From positions 1 through 32,241 of the forward strand of contig JANBQS010000126.1 of assembly GCA_027577415.1 (NCBI GenBank): a DNA stretch of 32,241 nucleotides, written 5' to 3'. Within the stretch, counting starts at the first letter, position 1. Every line of letters begins with the position of its first letter. Below, in pieces: positions 14,251 to 23,800 of the stretch. The position numbers were made by a program, and so were the translations under genes. The DNA is from Coemansia sp. RSA 922. Taxonomy: Eukaryota > Kickxellomycota > Kickxellomycetes > Kickxellales > Kickxellaceae. The notes below the pieces were generated by a model. It was not told where the DNA came from and made no database searches. It worked only from the letters and a program-made list of their open reading frames with translations.

Positions 14251-15954
14251 CTATTTATACCAGTTGTCAAATTGACTGCCATGCCAACTAGCACATTTGA
14301 GAATAGTTTTATAGTTCTCATAACTAGGGCTATTGATTAACTCAGTGCACACTTTATCAAATTGTATAAATGGAACCGAATAACAAACATTCAGATACAT
14401 TGGACACATCAAAGCCATTAGCAAGGCATAGTGGGGTACACTATTGGTATCTGTTGTATGGATGTAGTTTAACCATACAAACTTTAGATTAATCGCAGCC
14501 TTGACATTAGACAATCTAAACTCTTTGACAAACTCTGGACTGATAACATCACTCAAGTACAATCCTGCAGAGCTATCAACAAGTGCACAAGGTGAAAATG
14601 ATATTCTGGCTAGACGTGGTGCTTGTTTGAAAACTGCAATCAGCTGTGTCATTGAAAGGGGTGCGCCGCCAATAGACAATTCAATTAGATTTGACAGACA
14701 TGCCATATTTACTAATGCCGTCTGCAGCACAGGTATTTCTAATGGTGTGGTCATTATTATTGCCAGCTTTTCGATTAGCGGTGCCATACATACTAGGTTG
14801 CTACATACAAGTTTACATTGCTCGATATTATCTTTAATATCATCCAAATCAATATCAAGGAGTATTTCTCTTGCCTGTGGTAGTCCATTCTTAATAAATA
14901 TTTTACTCTTTGCTAGTGCCAACATCAATCTACCAGTGGCATGTAGTCGCAATATTTGTAATCGTTTGTGGTTTGCTGTCAGTATAAAGCTAGTATCAAT
15001 GAGTGGGTTACCAGCTACACGCATATTTAAAAGAGATGGAAACATATCTCTACTTGTTAGGGAGAAAGGCAAGCGCATTGTGCTCGTGCATTTGTTAACA
15101 GTTAGATGTGTAAGGTGCGGGTATTGAATCTCTCTACCATCTTCTTTATCTTCAACTGTCTGCTCAAAATACACTCTACTAACTACTTGAAAGGACAATA
15201 CTTTTAATGTCAAGCAGCTTTGGCGTGCTAGTTCTACAAGCAAAAGTATTCCAGGATTACTCGTAATGGCTAAATGTGTTAGTGCTGGAATTTCTGGTAA
15301 AGCTCTGAAGGAAAACACTTCATTGCTTATAGCACAAGATATTTTTGGCTTGTATTTAAGCAATCCTGCAATAATTGAGTCATAGTGCCCAGATGTTACT
15401 CTTTCAAACATTTCAATATTATTGGTATTGCGTAAATCACACTCTGTTGCATTTGGAAACAAGCCATTCAGTGCGTTGATAAATGAATTCACATTCAATG
15501 TGCAAGTACTATTGTCAGGAACGTTGGATATGTCCCCAACAGACAAATCTGCAATAATTGAAACTACATTTGTAAATACTCTGTCCTTGCACTTGATACT
15601 AGATAAAATATTAGTTGCTGTACCGTTAAGAATGTACTCATAAGATATGTCTAAATACACATCCTTGGTGTGCTTTGTATTGCCAGCTATAGCTATATCA
15701 TGTACGGACATCCCACTACATAGGGTGAATTTCGGGCGGCCAAAATTACTACTGCATAAAATGTAAGAGTTTGAGCAAATACTAGATAGAGCTAAAAGTC
15801 GTACCCTGTTACATAGCGAGTAGTATTTAAGTGTGTCAATCATTTTGGAATATGTCCAGCCATTAGTATGCTCAGTTCTCAAGTACATGGCATGTTTGTT
15901 ATTGCAAATAATCCGCGATATAACGTGGTCTGGGAGATCCAATAAAGATGACAT
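14251..15954 (-). CDS. F-box/leucine-rich-repeat-like protein
   Basis: Protein of 567 aa, not assigned to a named family. The N-terminus MSSLLDLPDHVISRIICNN resembles the start of an F-box, which binds Skp1 in SCF ubiquitin ligases. The body has irregular leucine-rich stretches: LPEIPALTHLAITSN, LTLKVLSFQVV, YPHLTHLTVNKC, FPSLLNMRVAGNP, RLQILRLHATG, LSNLIELSIGG. This architecture is typical of expanded, fast-evolving fungal families. If it is an F-box protein it would select substrates for ubiquitination, but that is inference. The coding sequence is clearly richer in A and T than its neighbours, notably at third positions. ATG 15954 begins the only recognisable domain. No intron seen. Confidence 0.6.
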   Translation of the reverse strand: MSSLLDLPDHVISRIICNNKHAMYLRTEHTNGWTYSKMIDTLKYYSLCNRVRLLALSSICSNSYILCSSNFGRPKFTLCSGMSVHDIAIAGNTKHTKDVYLDISYEYILNGTATNILSSIKCKDRVFTNVVSIIADLSVGDISNVPDNSTCTLNVNSFINALNGLFPNATECDLRNTNNIEMFERVTSGHYDSIIAGLLKYKPKISCAISNEVFSFRALPEIPALTHLAITSNPGILLLVELARQSCLTLKVLSFQVVSRVYFEQTVEDKEDGREIQYPHLTHLTVNKCTSTMRLPFSLTSRDMFPSLLNMRVAGNPLIDTSFILTANHKRLQILRLHATGRLMLALAKSKIFIKNGLPQAREILLDIDLDDIKDNIEQCKLVCSNLVCMAPLIEKLAIIMTTPLEIPVLQTALVNMACLSNLIELSIGGAPLSMTQLIAVFKQAPRLARISFSPCALVDSSAGLYLSDVISPEFVKEFRLSNVKAAINLKFVWLNYIHTTDTNSVPHYALLMALMCPMYLNVCYSVPFIQFDKVCTELINSPSYENYKTILKCASWHGSQFDNWYK

Positions 15955-16065
15955 TGAAAAAAAAAAAATATTTTGTAAAAGTGATGACGAGTAGAGAGAG
16001 AGAGAAAGAAGAGCTATTTCAATTTTTTTCTTCTTTCTCTCACTTTTGGTGCTCTTTGGTGGTTT

Positions 16066-16137
16066 GTATAAAGGCCAATGCTGCTTTTGGCCTTTATATG
16101 CAAAGAAAAAGAAAAAGAATTGGATTGGCCTTTATAC
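16066..16137. promoter_or_regulatory. Repeated TATA/CCAAT inverted-repeat element
   Basis: GTATAAAGGCCAAT at 16066-16079 is a perfect inverted match of ATTGGCCTTTATAC at 16124-16137, with a 12-bp partial copy (TTGGCCTTTATA) at 16087-16098. Each combines a TATA-like sequence with GGCCAAT. Two of the three read toward the F-box/LRR-like gene starting at 15954, so they may be its promoter; the third is in the opposite orientation. The element also lies in the presumed 3' flank of CPA1. Confidence 0.45.
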
Positions 16138-16204
16138 TCACACAAAAAAAAAGAGAAAGAATTGCATTGGAAAGAATATAAAAAGAAAAAAAAAAGAGTA
16201 TATA

Positions 16205-17506
16205 TCAGGCAGTTGCACTCTGCTTGACTGACTCGTTGTTAACAATATCAGCAATGGCAGGTACACCAGCAGCCTTCATAGCGCGGACCTGGTTAACAAA
16301 ATCGGCAAACAAATGAGCAGTATCAAGAGGACCACCCTTAGCCTCAGGATGGAACTGCACAGATCTAAAAGGCTTCTCCACATGACGAATACCTTCATTA
16401 GACCCGTCGTTAGCGTTGACGTAGAAGCGGTCCCAGCCCATAGGCATAGTAGAGTCGTCGAGTGCATAGCCGTGGTTCTGCGAAGTAATAACACACTTGC
16501 CGTTAGTCAGGTCAACAGCAGGCTGGTTGTGACCGCGGTTACCAAATGGCAACTTATAGACGTTAATACCGGCAGCAAGACCCATCAGCTGATTACCCAT
16601 ACAGATACCGAAAATAGGACGCTGGTAAACAGAGTAGGCTTGGCGCAGCTGCTCAATAGTCTCAGTGCAGTAGGCAGGCGAGCCAGGACCGTTCGAAATA
16701 AAGATACCGTCGAACGAAGCAAGCTCATCAACGATATTGTGGTTCCAGGGGACCAGCGTGACACGAGCACCTTGAGCGCACAGCGAGCGGATAATATTGT
16801 ACTTTACTCCACAGTCGATAAGCGCAACATGCACGTCGCCATCGGGGTTAAAGACACGCACAGTGTCAGTCGACGCCTGAGCGACTAAATTGTCATCGTT
16901 GGGGTCAACCCACTCGACAGACTCTGACTTGTTAGCGCCAACGTTCAGTGAGCCGAGAGTCGACCCCTGACCACGCAAGATATGGACTAGAGCACGAGTG
17001 TCGACACCGGTGATAGCAGGGATGCCCTCGCGCTCGCACCACTGGGAGAGAGACTCGACAGCATTCCAATGCGAGTATTTGGTAGCATAGTCACCGACGA
17101 TAATACCACGGCACTGAATCTTCTCGCTCTCAAAGTGACGCAAAAGACCGAATGCGTCGCGCTCACGGCCAGGCACACCATAGTTGCCGATCAGGGGCTG
17201 AGTGAATACGAGGAGCTGGCCGCGGTACGACGGATCAGTCATCGACTCTGGGTAGCCGACCAGAGATGTAGTAAACACGGTCTCGCCCACAGTAGACACT
17301 GGAGCGCCGAACGAACCGCCGGTAAAGGTCTCGCCAGACCGTAGCTGCAAGTGCGCCGTTAGGGATCCTGGGGTGACTGGATAGTGGGCGGCCAGAGAAG
17401 GTTTCTCAATAGCAGATGCTAAAGAGCGCGCCATGACGCCGGCAACCATAGAAGCAGCACGCTTCACGGGAGCCGGCTTGGAAGTCAGGGCAGCGAGGAG
17501 AGACAT
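16205..17506 (-). CDS. CPA1: Carbamoyl-phosphate synthase, arginine-specific, small (glutaminase) subunit
   Basis: Glutamine amidotransferase subunit of 433 aa. It releases ammonia from glutamine and passes it to the large subunit (Cpa2) to make carbamoyl phosphate for arginine synthesis. N-terminal domain about 50-190 (LQLRSGETFTGGSFG, GETVFTTSLVGYPESMTDPSY). Class I amidotransferase domain about 225-405 with nucleophile Cys302 (FGICMGNQLMG) and His386/Glu388 (VQFHPEAKGG). Residues 1-40, rich in Ala, Ser, Lys and Arg with few acids, look like a mitochondrial presequence, as in filamentous fungi. ATG 17506. It is not fused to a large subunit, which fits the arginine-specific rather than the pyrimidine enzyme. 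A 24-codon uORF matching the arginine attenuator peptide lies 62 nt upstream, so translation is probably repressed by arginine. Confidence 0.93.
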   Translation of the reverse strand: MSLLAALTSKPAPVKRAASMVAGVMARSLASAIEKPSLAAHYPVTPGSLTAHLQLRSGETFTGGSFGAPVSTVGETVFTTSLVGYPESMTDPSYRGQLLVFTQPLIGNYGVPGRERDAFGLLRHFESEKIQCRGIIVGDYATKYSHWNAVESLSQWCEREGIPAITGVDTRALVHILRGQGSTLGSLNVGANKSESVEWVDPNDDNLVAQASTDTVRVFNPDGDVHVALIDCGVKYNIIRSLCAQGARVTLVPWNHNIVDELASFDGIFISNGPGSPAYCTETIEQLRQAYSVYQRPIFGICMGNQLMGLAAGINVYKLPFGNRGHNQPAVDLTNGKCVITSQNHGYALDDSTMPMGWDRFYVNANDGSNEGIRHVEKPFRSVQFHPEAKGGPLDTAHLFADFVNQVRAMKAAGVPAIADIVNNESVKQSATA

Positions 17507-17568
17507 TGGATAAATAAGAGGAATGGAATAGAGTATAGAGTGAGAGAGAAGAGAAGAGGAGGAGTAAC

Positions 17569-17643
17569 TTAATTATCCAATGCCTTCCAAACCTGTTCGG
17601 AGATGTAGTCTGACGAGTTTTTCTCAAAAGAGTGTGCGTACAT
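17569..17643 (-). CDS. uORF encoding arginine attenuator peptide (AAP)
   Basis: A 24-codon open frame (ATG 17643, TAA 17569-17571) in the CPA1 leader, ending 62 nt before the CPA1 start. Its core, SSDYISEQVWKALDN, aligns without gaps with the arginine attenuator peptides of Neurospora arg-2 and yeast CPA1. Compared with the 24-residue Neurospora peptide, as I recall it, the functionally required Asp12 is kept, as are Tyr13, Ser15, Trp19, Ala21 and Leu22; Asp16-His17 becomes Glu-Gln. In those fungi the nascent peptide stalls the ribosome at the uORF stop when arginine is high and reduces CPA1 synthesis. The start context is weak (T at -3), which would allow leaky scanning as that mechanism needs. 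Confidence 0.92.
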   Translation of the reverse strand: MYAHSFEKNSSDYISEQVWKALDN

Positions 17644-17917
17644 GTACGTTGTAAATAGCAACTACCAAGCTCAGAGAAAAAAGTGCTGGGTTGTGCTTGC
17701 TAAAAGTTTAAAGGAAAAACTAGAGAGGTGAAAATTTTTTTCTTTCTTAAGAGTAGTGAGCGACAAAATCGGAAATGCAAAAAAAGAAAAGAGAAGGACG
17801 AGAGATCTGAAAAAAGGTCTTTTTATGCGTCCTCCGCCCCAATCCCGCGCTGTCCTCCACCCAACAGTCATTGGCTACAAGAATTTGTGACTCACAACAA
17901 GAAAAGGCGGAATATTT
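17644..17917. promoter_or_regulatory. CPA1 upstream region
   Basis: Between the attenuator uORF and the stop of the next minus-strand gene. It contains purine/pyrimidine-rich runs and probably the CPA1 promoter and 5' UTR. Counting from the CPA1 start codon, the gene-free stretch is 411 bp, within which only the uORF is recognised. Confidence 0.45.
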
Positions 17918-19381
17918 TCAGTCACTATCGCTTCCCCCCGAGTCGTCATCATCGTCATGGTGAGCCGTTGGGGCTGTGACCGGCTCAGAGTGTGAGCCGG
18001 ACCCCGAGCCGCTACGGCAATAGTGGCGCTGCAGCAGCGGGCGCAGGCGCAGCGACACGACGTCGTCCCAGTGCTGCAGCGCGTCGTCGTGCCAGTGCGA
18101 CCGCAGCGAGATGACAAGCTTCTCCAGTGCCGTCATGGCCTCGCTCCGTCGGAAGCGCCGGGCCAGGTCGACGCGGTGCTCCATGGCGGCGTGGCGCTCG
18201 ACCAGCTGCGCCATGGCGTCGACGGCGTCGGGCGGCACGTGGTCGCGCGCAACCACGGAGTAGGGCAGCTGGTAGGGCACGCCGTCGGGCGACCCGTCGT
18301 CGGCAGGGACGACGAAAAAGACGGCAATGTCGCTGACGGCGTTGGCGCCGGGCGGCGACACGATGACGCCGACAAACGGCTCGACGGCGTCGCGGCGGCA
18401 GAGCGCCTGGTACGCGTGCTGGTTGTGGATGTCGCGCACCGACGGCACGGCGTCAAAAGTCGGGTGCGAGTGGAACCAGCCGACCACGTGGCGCCCCTGC
18501 AGGGCAAACACGCGTCGCGCGTCGACCTCCGACGCAGGGTCCATCTCGCACTCGGTGGTTGTGCTTGTGCTGTTGCAGGGGAACGCCACGTCGACGCGCA
18601 CCACGCCCGCCGCCGCGTCGTACGCGCCGCCCAGCAGCCCAATGACCTCCGTGTACATCAGGTGCGCGTGCAGGTCCATCAGCGCCAGCGCCGCCGCCGA
18701 AATCTCCACGCCAAACGGCCGCCCCGCCTCGCCAAACGACCGGCAGGGCACGAGCCGGAACTCGCTATGTACCTGGTACCGCGATCCGTTCTGCTTATGG
18801 TTCCCCCGCCGCCGCCGCTTGCGAGCCGGGCCGTCTTCGTCACTGCCGCCCGAGCAGCTGTAGTCGGCATCGTCGGCGTGGCGCTCAACAACATCGTGCG
18901 AAATGACGCGCCCGCCGTAGTACTCGTCCTGATCGACCCAGTTTCCGTCCTCGTCACGCACACGCCGCCGCCTGCCCGTCACAGCAGCCAATGAGGAGGA
19001 GCCTCGTGGAACATCCCAGCCATCATCATCATCATCACTGGACTGTGGTGGTCGCCGCCTAGTGCTTTTAGCAGGCTGGCTGCGTCGAGAAGAAGAGCGT
19101 TCGGCGCCAAAGTTGATAATGCGCGCGTGCTCGAGAAAAGTGTGTATGCGGCCGATGGCATTGACGTCTCCGCAGTTTCGAAGCCCAGCGCGTGCTTTGA
19201 TCTTGGTCAAATATAGCGGCTGTGCTGCGTGCCACGCTTCAACCATGTAGTTGCGGATCATCATGTACCGCTCGGGTGTCTTGTTGGCTTTGCCTGCGAA
19301 AAACTCTCGGCACGCCTGCCTCTCCACGTCGCACACTGTCGCAAAGTCCAGCTCAAACAGCGGCGAAGTATCGGCGTCCAT
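17918..19381 (-). CDS. SWIRM + JAMM/MPN+ deubiquitinase, MYSM1 (2A-DUB)-like
   Basis: Predicted nuclear metalloprotease of 487 aa, likely removing ubiquitin from histone H2A by analogy with animal MYSM1. SWIRM domain at about 10-93 (ERQACREFFAGK, PERYMMIRNYMVEAW, DVNAIGRIHTFLEHARIINFG). An acidic/basic linker follows (RKRRRR, possible nuclear signal), then an MPN+ domain from about 220. All JAMM residues are present: Glu245 (YTEVIGLLGG), His304 and His306 (WFHSHP), Ser314 and Asp317 (SVRD). The SANT domain of animal MYSM1 is absent. The C-terminus ends in Gly/Ser and Asp runs. The MPN half is markedly GC-rich, unlike neighbouring genes. ATG 19381. It shares a 250-bp divergent promoter with the Isn1 gene. 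Confidence 0.85.
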   Translation of the reverse strand: MDADTSPLFELDFATVCDVERQACREFFAGKANKTPERYMMIRNYMVEAWHAAQPLYLTKIKARAGLRNCGDVNAIGRIHTFLEHARIINFGAERSSSRRSQPAKSTRRRPPQSSDDDDDGWDVPRGSSSLAAVTGRRRRVRDEDGNWVDQDEYYGGRVISHDVVERHADDADYSCSGGSDEDGPARKRRRRGNHKQNGSRYQVHSEFRLVPCRSFGEAGRPFGVEISAAALALMDLHAHLMYTEVIGLLGGAYDAAAGVVRVDVAFPCNSTSTTTECEMDPASEVDARRVFALQGRHVVGWFHSHPTFDAVPSVRDIHNQHAYQALCRRDAVEPFVGVIVSPPGANAVSDIAVFFVVPADDGSPDGVPYQLPYSVVARDHVPPDAVDAMAQLVERHAAMEHRVDLARRFRRSEAMTALEKLVISLRSHWHDDALQHWDDVVSLRLRPLLQRHYCRSGSGSGSHSEPVTAPTAHHDDDDDSGGSDSD

Positions 19382-19631
19382 TTTAACAATTTAAAAAAAT
19401 TGTGTAAGAGAAAATTCAACTGATAAAAAAAAAAAAAGAATAGGGGGAGGTTGATGAGAAGAAAAAGGGAGACCAGCCCACCATACGCAACCATCACGTG
19501 GTGCCTATATCCTATTTCCCAGGGCCTCCTTAAGCCTTGCAAAAAGCCTCATATAAAATAGTCACCCCCTGCTCCTCCTCCCTCTTCTCTCTCTTCACCA
19601 AAGCTACTCCCCTTTTTATTTATCTTTTACC
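19382..19631. promoter_or_regulatory. Divergent promoter, SWIRM-JAMM gene and ISN1
   Basis: 250-bp head-to-head region. A CACGTG E-box at 19495-19500 lies in the partly symmetrical context CCATCACGTGGTGCC. A C/T-rich leader precedes the ISN1 start codon. E-boxes of this type are bound by Pho4/Cbf1-like bHLH factors in fungi; which gene it serves is not clear. Confidence 0.5.
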
Positions 19632-20867
19632 ATGACCTCGCAATACCGTGTAAACTACCACTTGCGCGCTCACAAGCGCGACAGCCTAATCGAGTTCATC
19701 AAGGGCATGCTACTAACGCCATTCGTCCTACACTCTCAGCCAGCCGCCTCCCAAGCACACCAAGCAGAGAACGCTCAGCGGTATGCCGAGATATTCGCCA
19801 GCATCGAAGAGCTAATAGAAGAGCACCGGTCGTTTACCAACCAAGGCATACCCACCTACTCTCGTCTAGCCAAACTGGTGCCCAGTATTGGCACGTTCTT
19901 TACTCCACTGCCCCTACAGCAAGCATTTGAGCGTGTCAACGGCCAAGACAAGATTTCGGCTCGTAAGCACGTACCGCCTTCGTTCAACGATGTGCGTCGT
20001 ATACTCAATATGGCTCAAGCAATAGCTATAGCGCCGGGATTAAAGTTGGTCACTTTTGATGGTGATATGACTCTTTACGCTGATGGTCAGAATTTTGAAG
20101 AAGATACTGAGCTGACCGCTTTACTCATTTCGTTGCTGCGCCGCCAAATTAACGTCGCCATTGTGACTGCCGCTGGATACGGTGACGATGCTCCACGCTA
20201 CGAGAATAGGCTTTCGGGACTATTGGCTGGATTCGCCAAGGCCCAATTGACTACTGCTGAGGTATCAAGATTTTTTGTGCTGGGCGGCGAGTGCAATTTC
20301 CTCTTCCGCTGCGCCATTCTAGACCAGAACTACAGGCTGCAGTATGTGCCCGATAAAGAGTATTCTGCTTCGGCCCTGCGCTCATGGACCGACTCCCAAG
20401 TACAACAGCTACTAGATGTTGCCGAGGCCGAACTCAGAGACTGCGTAGACAGGATGGCCGTTTCAGCCGAGATCCTTCGCAAACCACGTGCTGTCGGTCT
20501 AGTGCCTCGTGCGCAGCTAACACGCGAGCAACTAGACGAGTGCGCGTTGTCATCGCAGCTGGCTTTGCTAAAGTTTCAGGGCTCGCCTAAATCCCAGCCC
20601 TGCGACGTCCCTATTCCGTTCTGTGCCTTCAACGGTGGTAATGACTGCTGGGTGGATATAGGAAACAAACTAATCGGTGTACGTATCCTACAAGATATGC
20701 TGGGCTCGCCACCAGCAGCTACTTTGCATGTTGGCGATCAGTTTCTATCTACGGGTAATGACCTGTCTACTCGTACTGCGTGCTGCACTTGCTGGATTAT
20801 TAACCCAGAAGAGACTCAGCGTATTTTGACTGAACTAGAGTCAATTCTCGACAATACTACTAAATAA
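19632..20867 (+). CDS. ISN1: IMP-specific 5'-nucleotidase
   Basis: Cytosolic enzyme of 411 aa that hydrolyses IMP to inosine and phosphate, limiting purine nucleotide pools. The sequence matches the fungal Isn1 family throughout: the N-terminus YRVNYHLRAHKRDSLIEFIKGMLLTPFVLHS, the conserved VPSIGTFFTPLP, and the catalytic HAD-type loop KLVTFDGDMTLYADG with Asp143 as nucleophile and Asp145. Later motifs are VTAAGYG, FFVLGGECNFLF, FNGGNDCWVDIGNK and THVGDQF-like LHVGDQFLSTGNDLSTR. ATG 19632 starts the conserved N-terminus. No intron. Length is close to other fungal members. Its stop codon is 12 bp from the stop of the convergent tricalbin gene, so the two 3' ends must overlap or share a processing region. 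Confidence 0.94.
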   Translation: MTSQYRVNYHLRAHKRDSLIEFIKGMLLTPFVLHSQPAASQAHQAENAQRYAEIFASIEELIEEHRSFTNQGIPTYSRLAKLVPSIGTFFTPLPLQQAFERVNGQDKISARKHVPPSFNDVRRILNMAQAIAIAPGLKLVTFDGDMTLYADGQNFEEDTELTALLISLLRRQINVAIVTAAGYGDDAPRYENRLSGLLAGFAKAQLTTAEVSRFFVLGGECNFLFRCAILDQNYRLQYVPDKEYSASALRSWTDSQVQQLLDVAEAELRDCVDRMAVSAEILRKPRAVGLVPRAQLTREQLDECALSSQLALLKFQGSPKSQPCDVPIPFCAFNGGNDCWVDIGNKLIGVRILQDMLGSPPAATLHVGDQFLSTGNDLSTRTACCTCWIINPEETQRILTELESILDNTTK

Positions 20868-20879
20868 TAAAAAATACTA

Positions 20880-23800
20880 TTACTTGATTGATTTACGACT
20901 AAATGCCGAACTGCGACGTGTGTGTTTATCGCCACGCTTACTGCCACCCAACATTGATCCACCAGCGATACTAGCAGTCTCGAAGGAATCGTCCAAAATA
21001 GCACCCGAACTACCACTGACCTCGCGACTAGTAAACTCCAAGCGAATAAACGCAGAACCAGACTCGCTCTCCAAAGGCACAGAGGCACTAGCCTTAGCGC
21101 CAGAGCTCTGAACTAAATCGGACTTTAGCTCAGCAAAGACATTAAGCAAGAACTCTGCCAAAGTCTTGTCACCGCGGAAACTCGAATGATCCTTAACAGC
21201 CACAGTCAACATGGGGAGGCCACCTTGTAGAACAGGTAAAGTGAATCGCTCGTTGTCCCAAGTCGCAGAAGTAGTGTCCTTTTCGACCCGAGTCTTGTGC
21301 AATGTCTTGTGGTTCATCTCGACCGCCACCAAGATATTACGCTTGGACAAACTCCTATGATGACCCGAAGTATCCCGTGATTCTGCCGACTCGATAGTTA
21401 CGTTCAGCATACCAGAAGATGGGAATGACTCGAGAGACTCGCTAAGCCGAGGCATTTGTCTGAGTTGTGGAGTACCAGCCCTAGAATTAGCCTCAACCGA
21501 ACCAGCTTCAATAACAGGTACTTGTTGTTGATCGTCAAGTGGCAGATTCGTAGCACTCTGTAGGGCTTGCGTAGCAGCCACTGATAGTTTGCGGTCGCCG
21601 TCAACCAAAGTGTCGTCACCGAATCCAGCAGACGCCTTTTGCTTAGACGACAGATGGCTCTTCATACCGCCCAGTTTACCAAACAGACCACCGACAACAT
21701 TGCCTACTACGCTGGCGCCGCCCTTAATGACAGTCACTGGCGCCTTGACAACAGTGTGAGCGACATCGAGAAGTACAGGAGACGAGTCATCGTGCTGCTC
21801 GACATACCCAGGCTTGAAATAGAACTTGAGCTGCAAAGTCGCCTTCGCTCCCGAACCACTGACATTACCAGCAGCCAATGGATAGTCCTTCTCCACCGAT
21901 TCGTTAATAGGCAGCTCGCGCAATGGGATAGTAGTCGATCCGAGCAATGTATGTGATTGGATCTGGTTCCAGTCATATACTTCCAAAGTCAGAACGGTCT
22001 TGGACCGCTGGCGGATACCGACTTCGGTCTGCTGATTCCAGCGCGGATTCAACGTCTTTTTCAAAGTCTGACTCTCCCACACTTTGACACCATCGACCAG
22101 GGCAACGACATAGGGATCAGAAGTACCGGATTTATCAGCAGCCGGCAAGTTAGTACCCGAAGCGATACGCAAACGAACACTGCCTTGGTCGCAGATACTC
22201 TCAGCAGGCAACAATAACGGATCTTCAACCGGATCAAACCGCAACAATACTAGTACCTCGCCTGTATCAGCATCAAGAGGCAACCATACGGGTTCGGCAG
22301 TATTGACTAATTTTTGCGCTAGCATCTCAGCCATAGTAAACTCAGCACGACCGATCGATATCATCTCGTCCACATCGACACCCGCCGGCTTACATTTCAC
22401 GTCAAATATCAAAGAGTCAAATGGCGCTTCGGGAATAGCCGCCTGCGCCAGCTCGTTCTCCCACATGTGCTCACGCCCACGACGACGCGATGGCTGAGTC
22501 TCGATGATTGGCGCTTGCTTGTTACCGTTGAGGTACACGTTCACAAACACGCCAGCGAATGGCCGCACAAGGCCTCGGCATCCAATCGTCGCCACTGACA
22601 ATACTCCGGCGCGGAACTGCGTGTAGTCAATGTTGGGCAGACGCGGGTACCGACCCAGCGCCTGAGCCATGCTGTCGCCGCCAGAGCCCGTGGTCCCAGA
22701 GAAAATAGACTCGGGAACCGCACGCTCGTCCCGAGGCATATTACTACCGTTGGTCTTGATACCAGCCATTGCAGGCGGAGTAGCACCGCCAACCTTGATG
22801 CCGTTGCTTCTGACAGGAACATCCTCATCAGACGATGACGATGATGACGAGGTATCGTCTCTAACTTCCACCTCCTCTTCGCCAAGCACTAGGCCGCCAT
22901 CGCCCAGACGCATGTCCAGAGTGCCGCGCGCACGGTCGGCCTCAGTAAGCATCTCGTCAAAGTTAATGACTGGCACAAACGCAGCACGGAACCGCACCTC
23001 GCCCTTGATCTTGCCATTGCGCTGACGCAGGCCCGCCCACATCTCCACGGGCTCGGCCTTGGCATAGACAGGCTCACCTTGCTCGTCGACAGTCGGCTTG
23101 CCCAAAAGGCGGCTGACTTTGAGCATAGCCTCGCCCAGTGGCTTATCGCGCTCGACACGGTTCCAGTCCATACACTCGAGCGCCAGGGTCTCGCTGACAC
23201 GATGAACGGGGATAAACAGGGTCTCGTTCCACACAGGGTCCAAAGTATTGGCAATATAGCGGGTCTTAGCAACGACTTGATTCTGCACCATGACGCGCGC
23301 ATAAGGATCGGACTTGCGACCCGTGGCGCCCTCGACGTTCTTCAGACCGCGACCCTCGTGGCAAGTGAGCTTGACAAATCCGATCGGCGGCGTCGGAAGC
23401 TTCTTGCCCTGACCCAGACTGCTGGCAACGTCAGGGTCCATCAAAATAGGACGCCACTTGACGTTCAGCCGAACTTTGCCCGTGACATGTCCCTCAAGCG
23501 CATGCCAGTCGCTTCCGGCCTCGCCCGACTGATGAGCCAATGCGTCTTCGATACGCAGCTTAAGCGTACCCACAGTGCGCTCGTTGGCTGTATTGACTAG
23601 ACGCAGGTGGATCATGGCGCAGTCGCGGTCAGGAACAAAGATCTCCTTGCCGACCTCCCACGACGGCGCATCAGTGCCCTTGACCTCGGGACACTCGATG
23701 ACTCGAGTCTTGTTGATATACGCCTCGGCACGCACACTAAGCTTGCGCGCCAATGCCGGAGACATAGCAAGATTGCTAGCAGACCGCACAAACAAGCGCA

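Noticed and set aside
18023..18994. 323-codon plus-strand open frame
   Set aside because: Antisense shadow in the GC-rich deubiquitinase gene; Arg/His/Val-rich with no recognisable domain, whereas the minus-strand frame has complete SWIRM and JAMM motifs.
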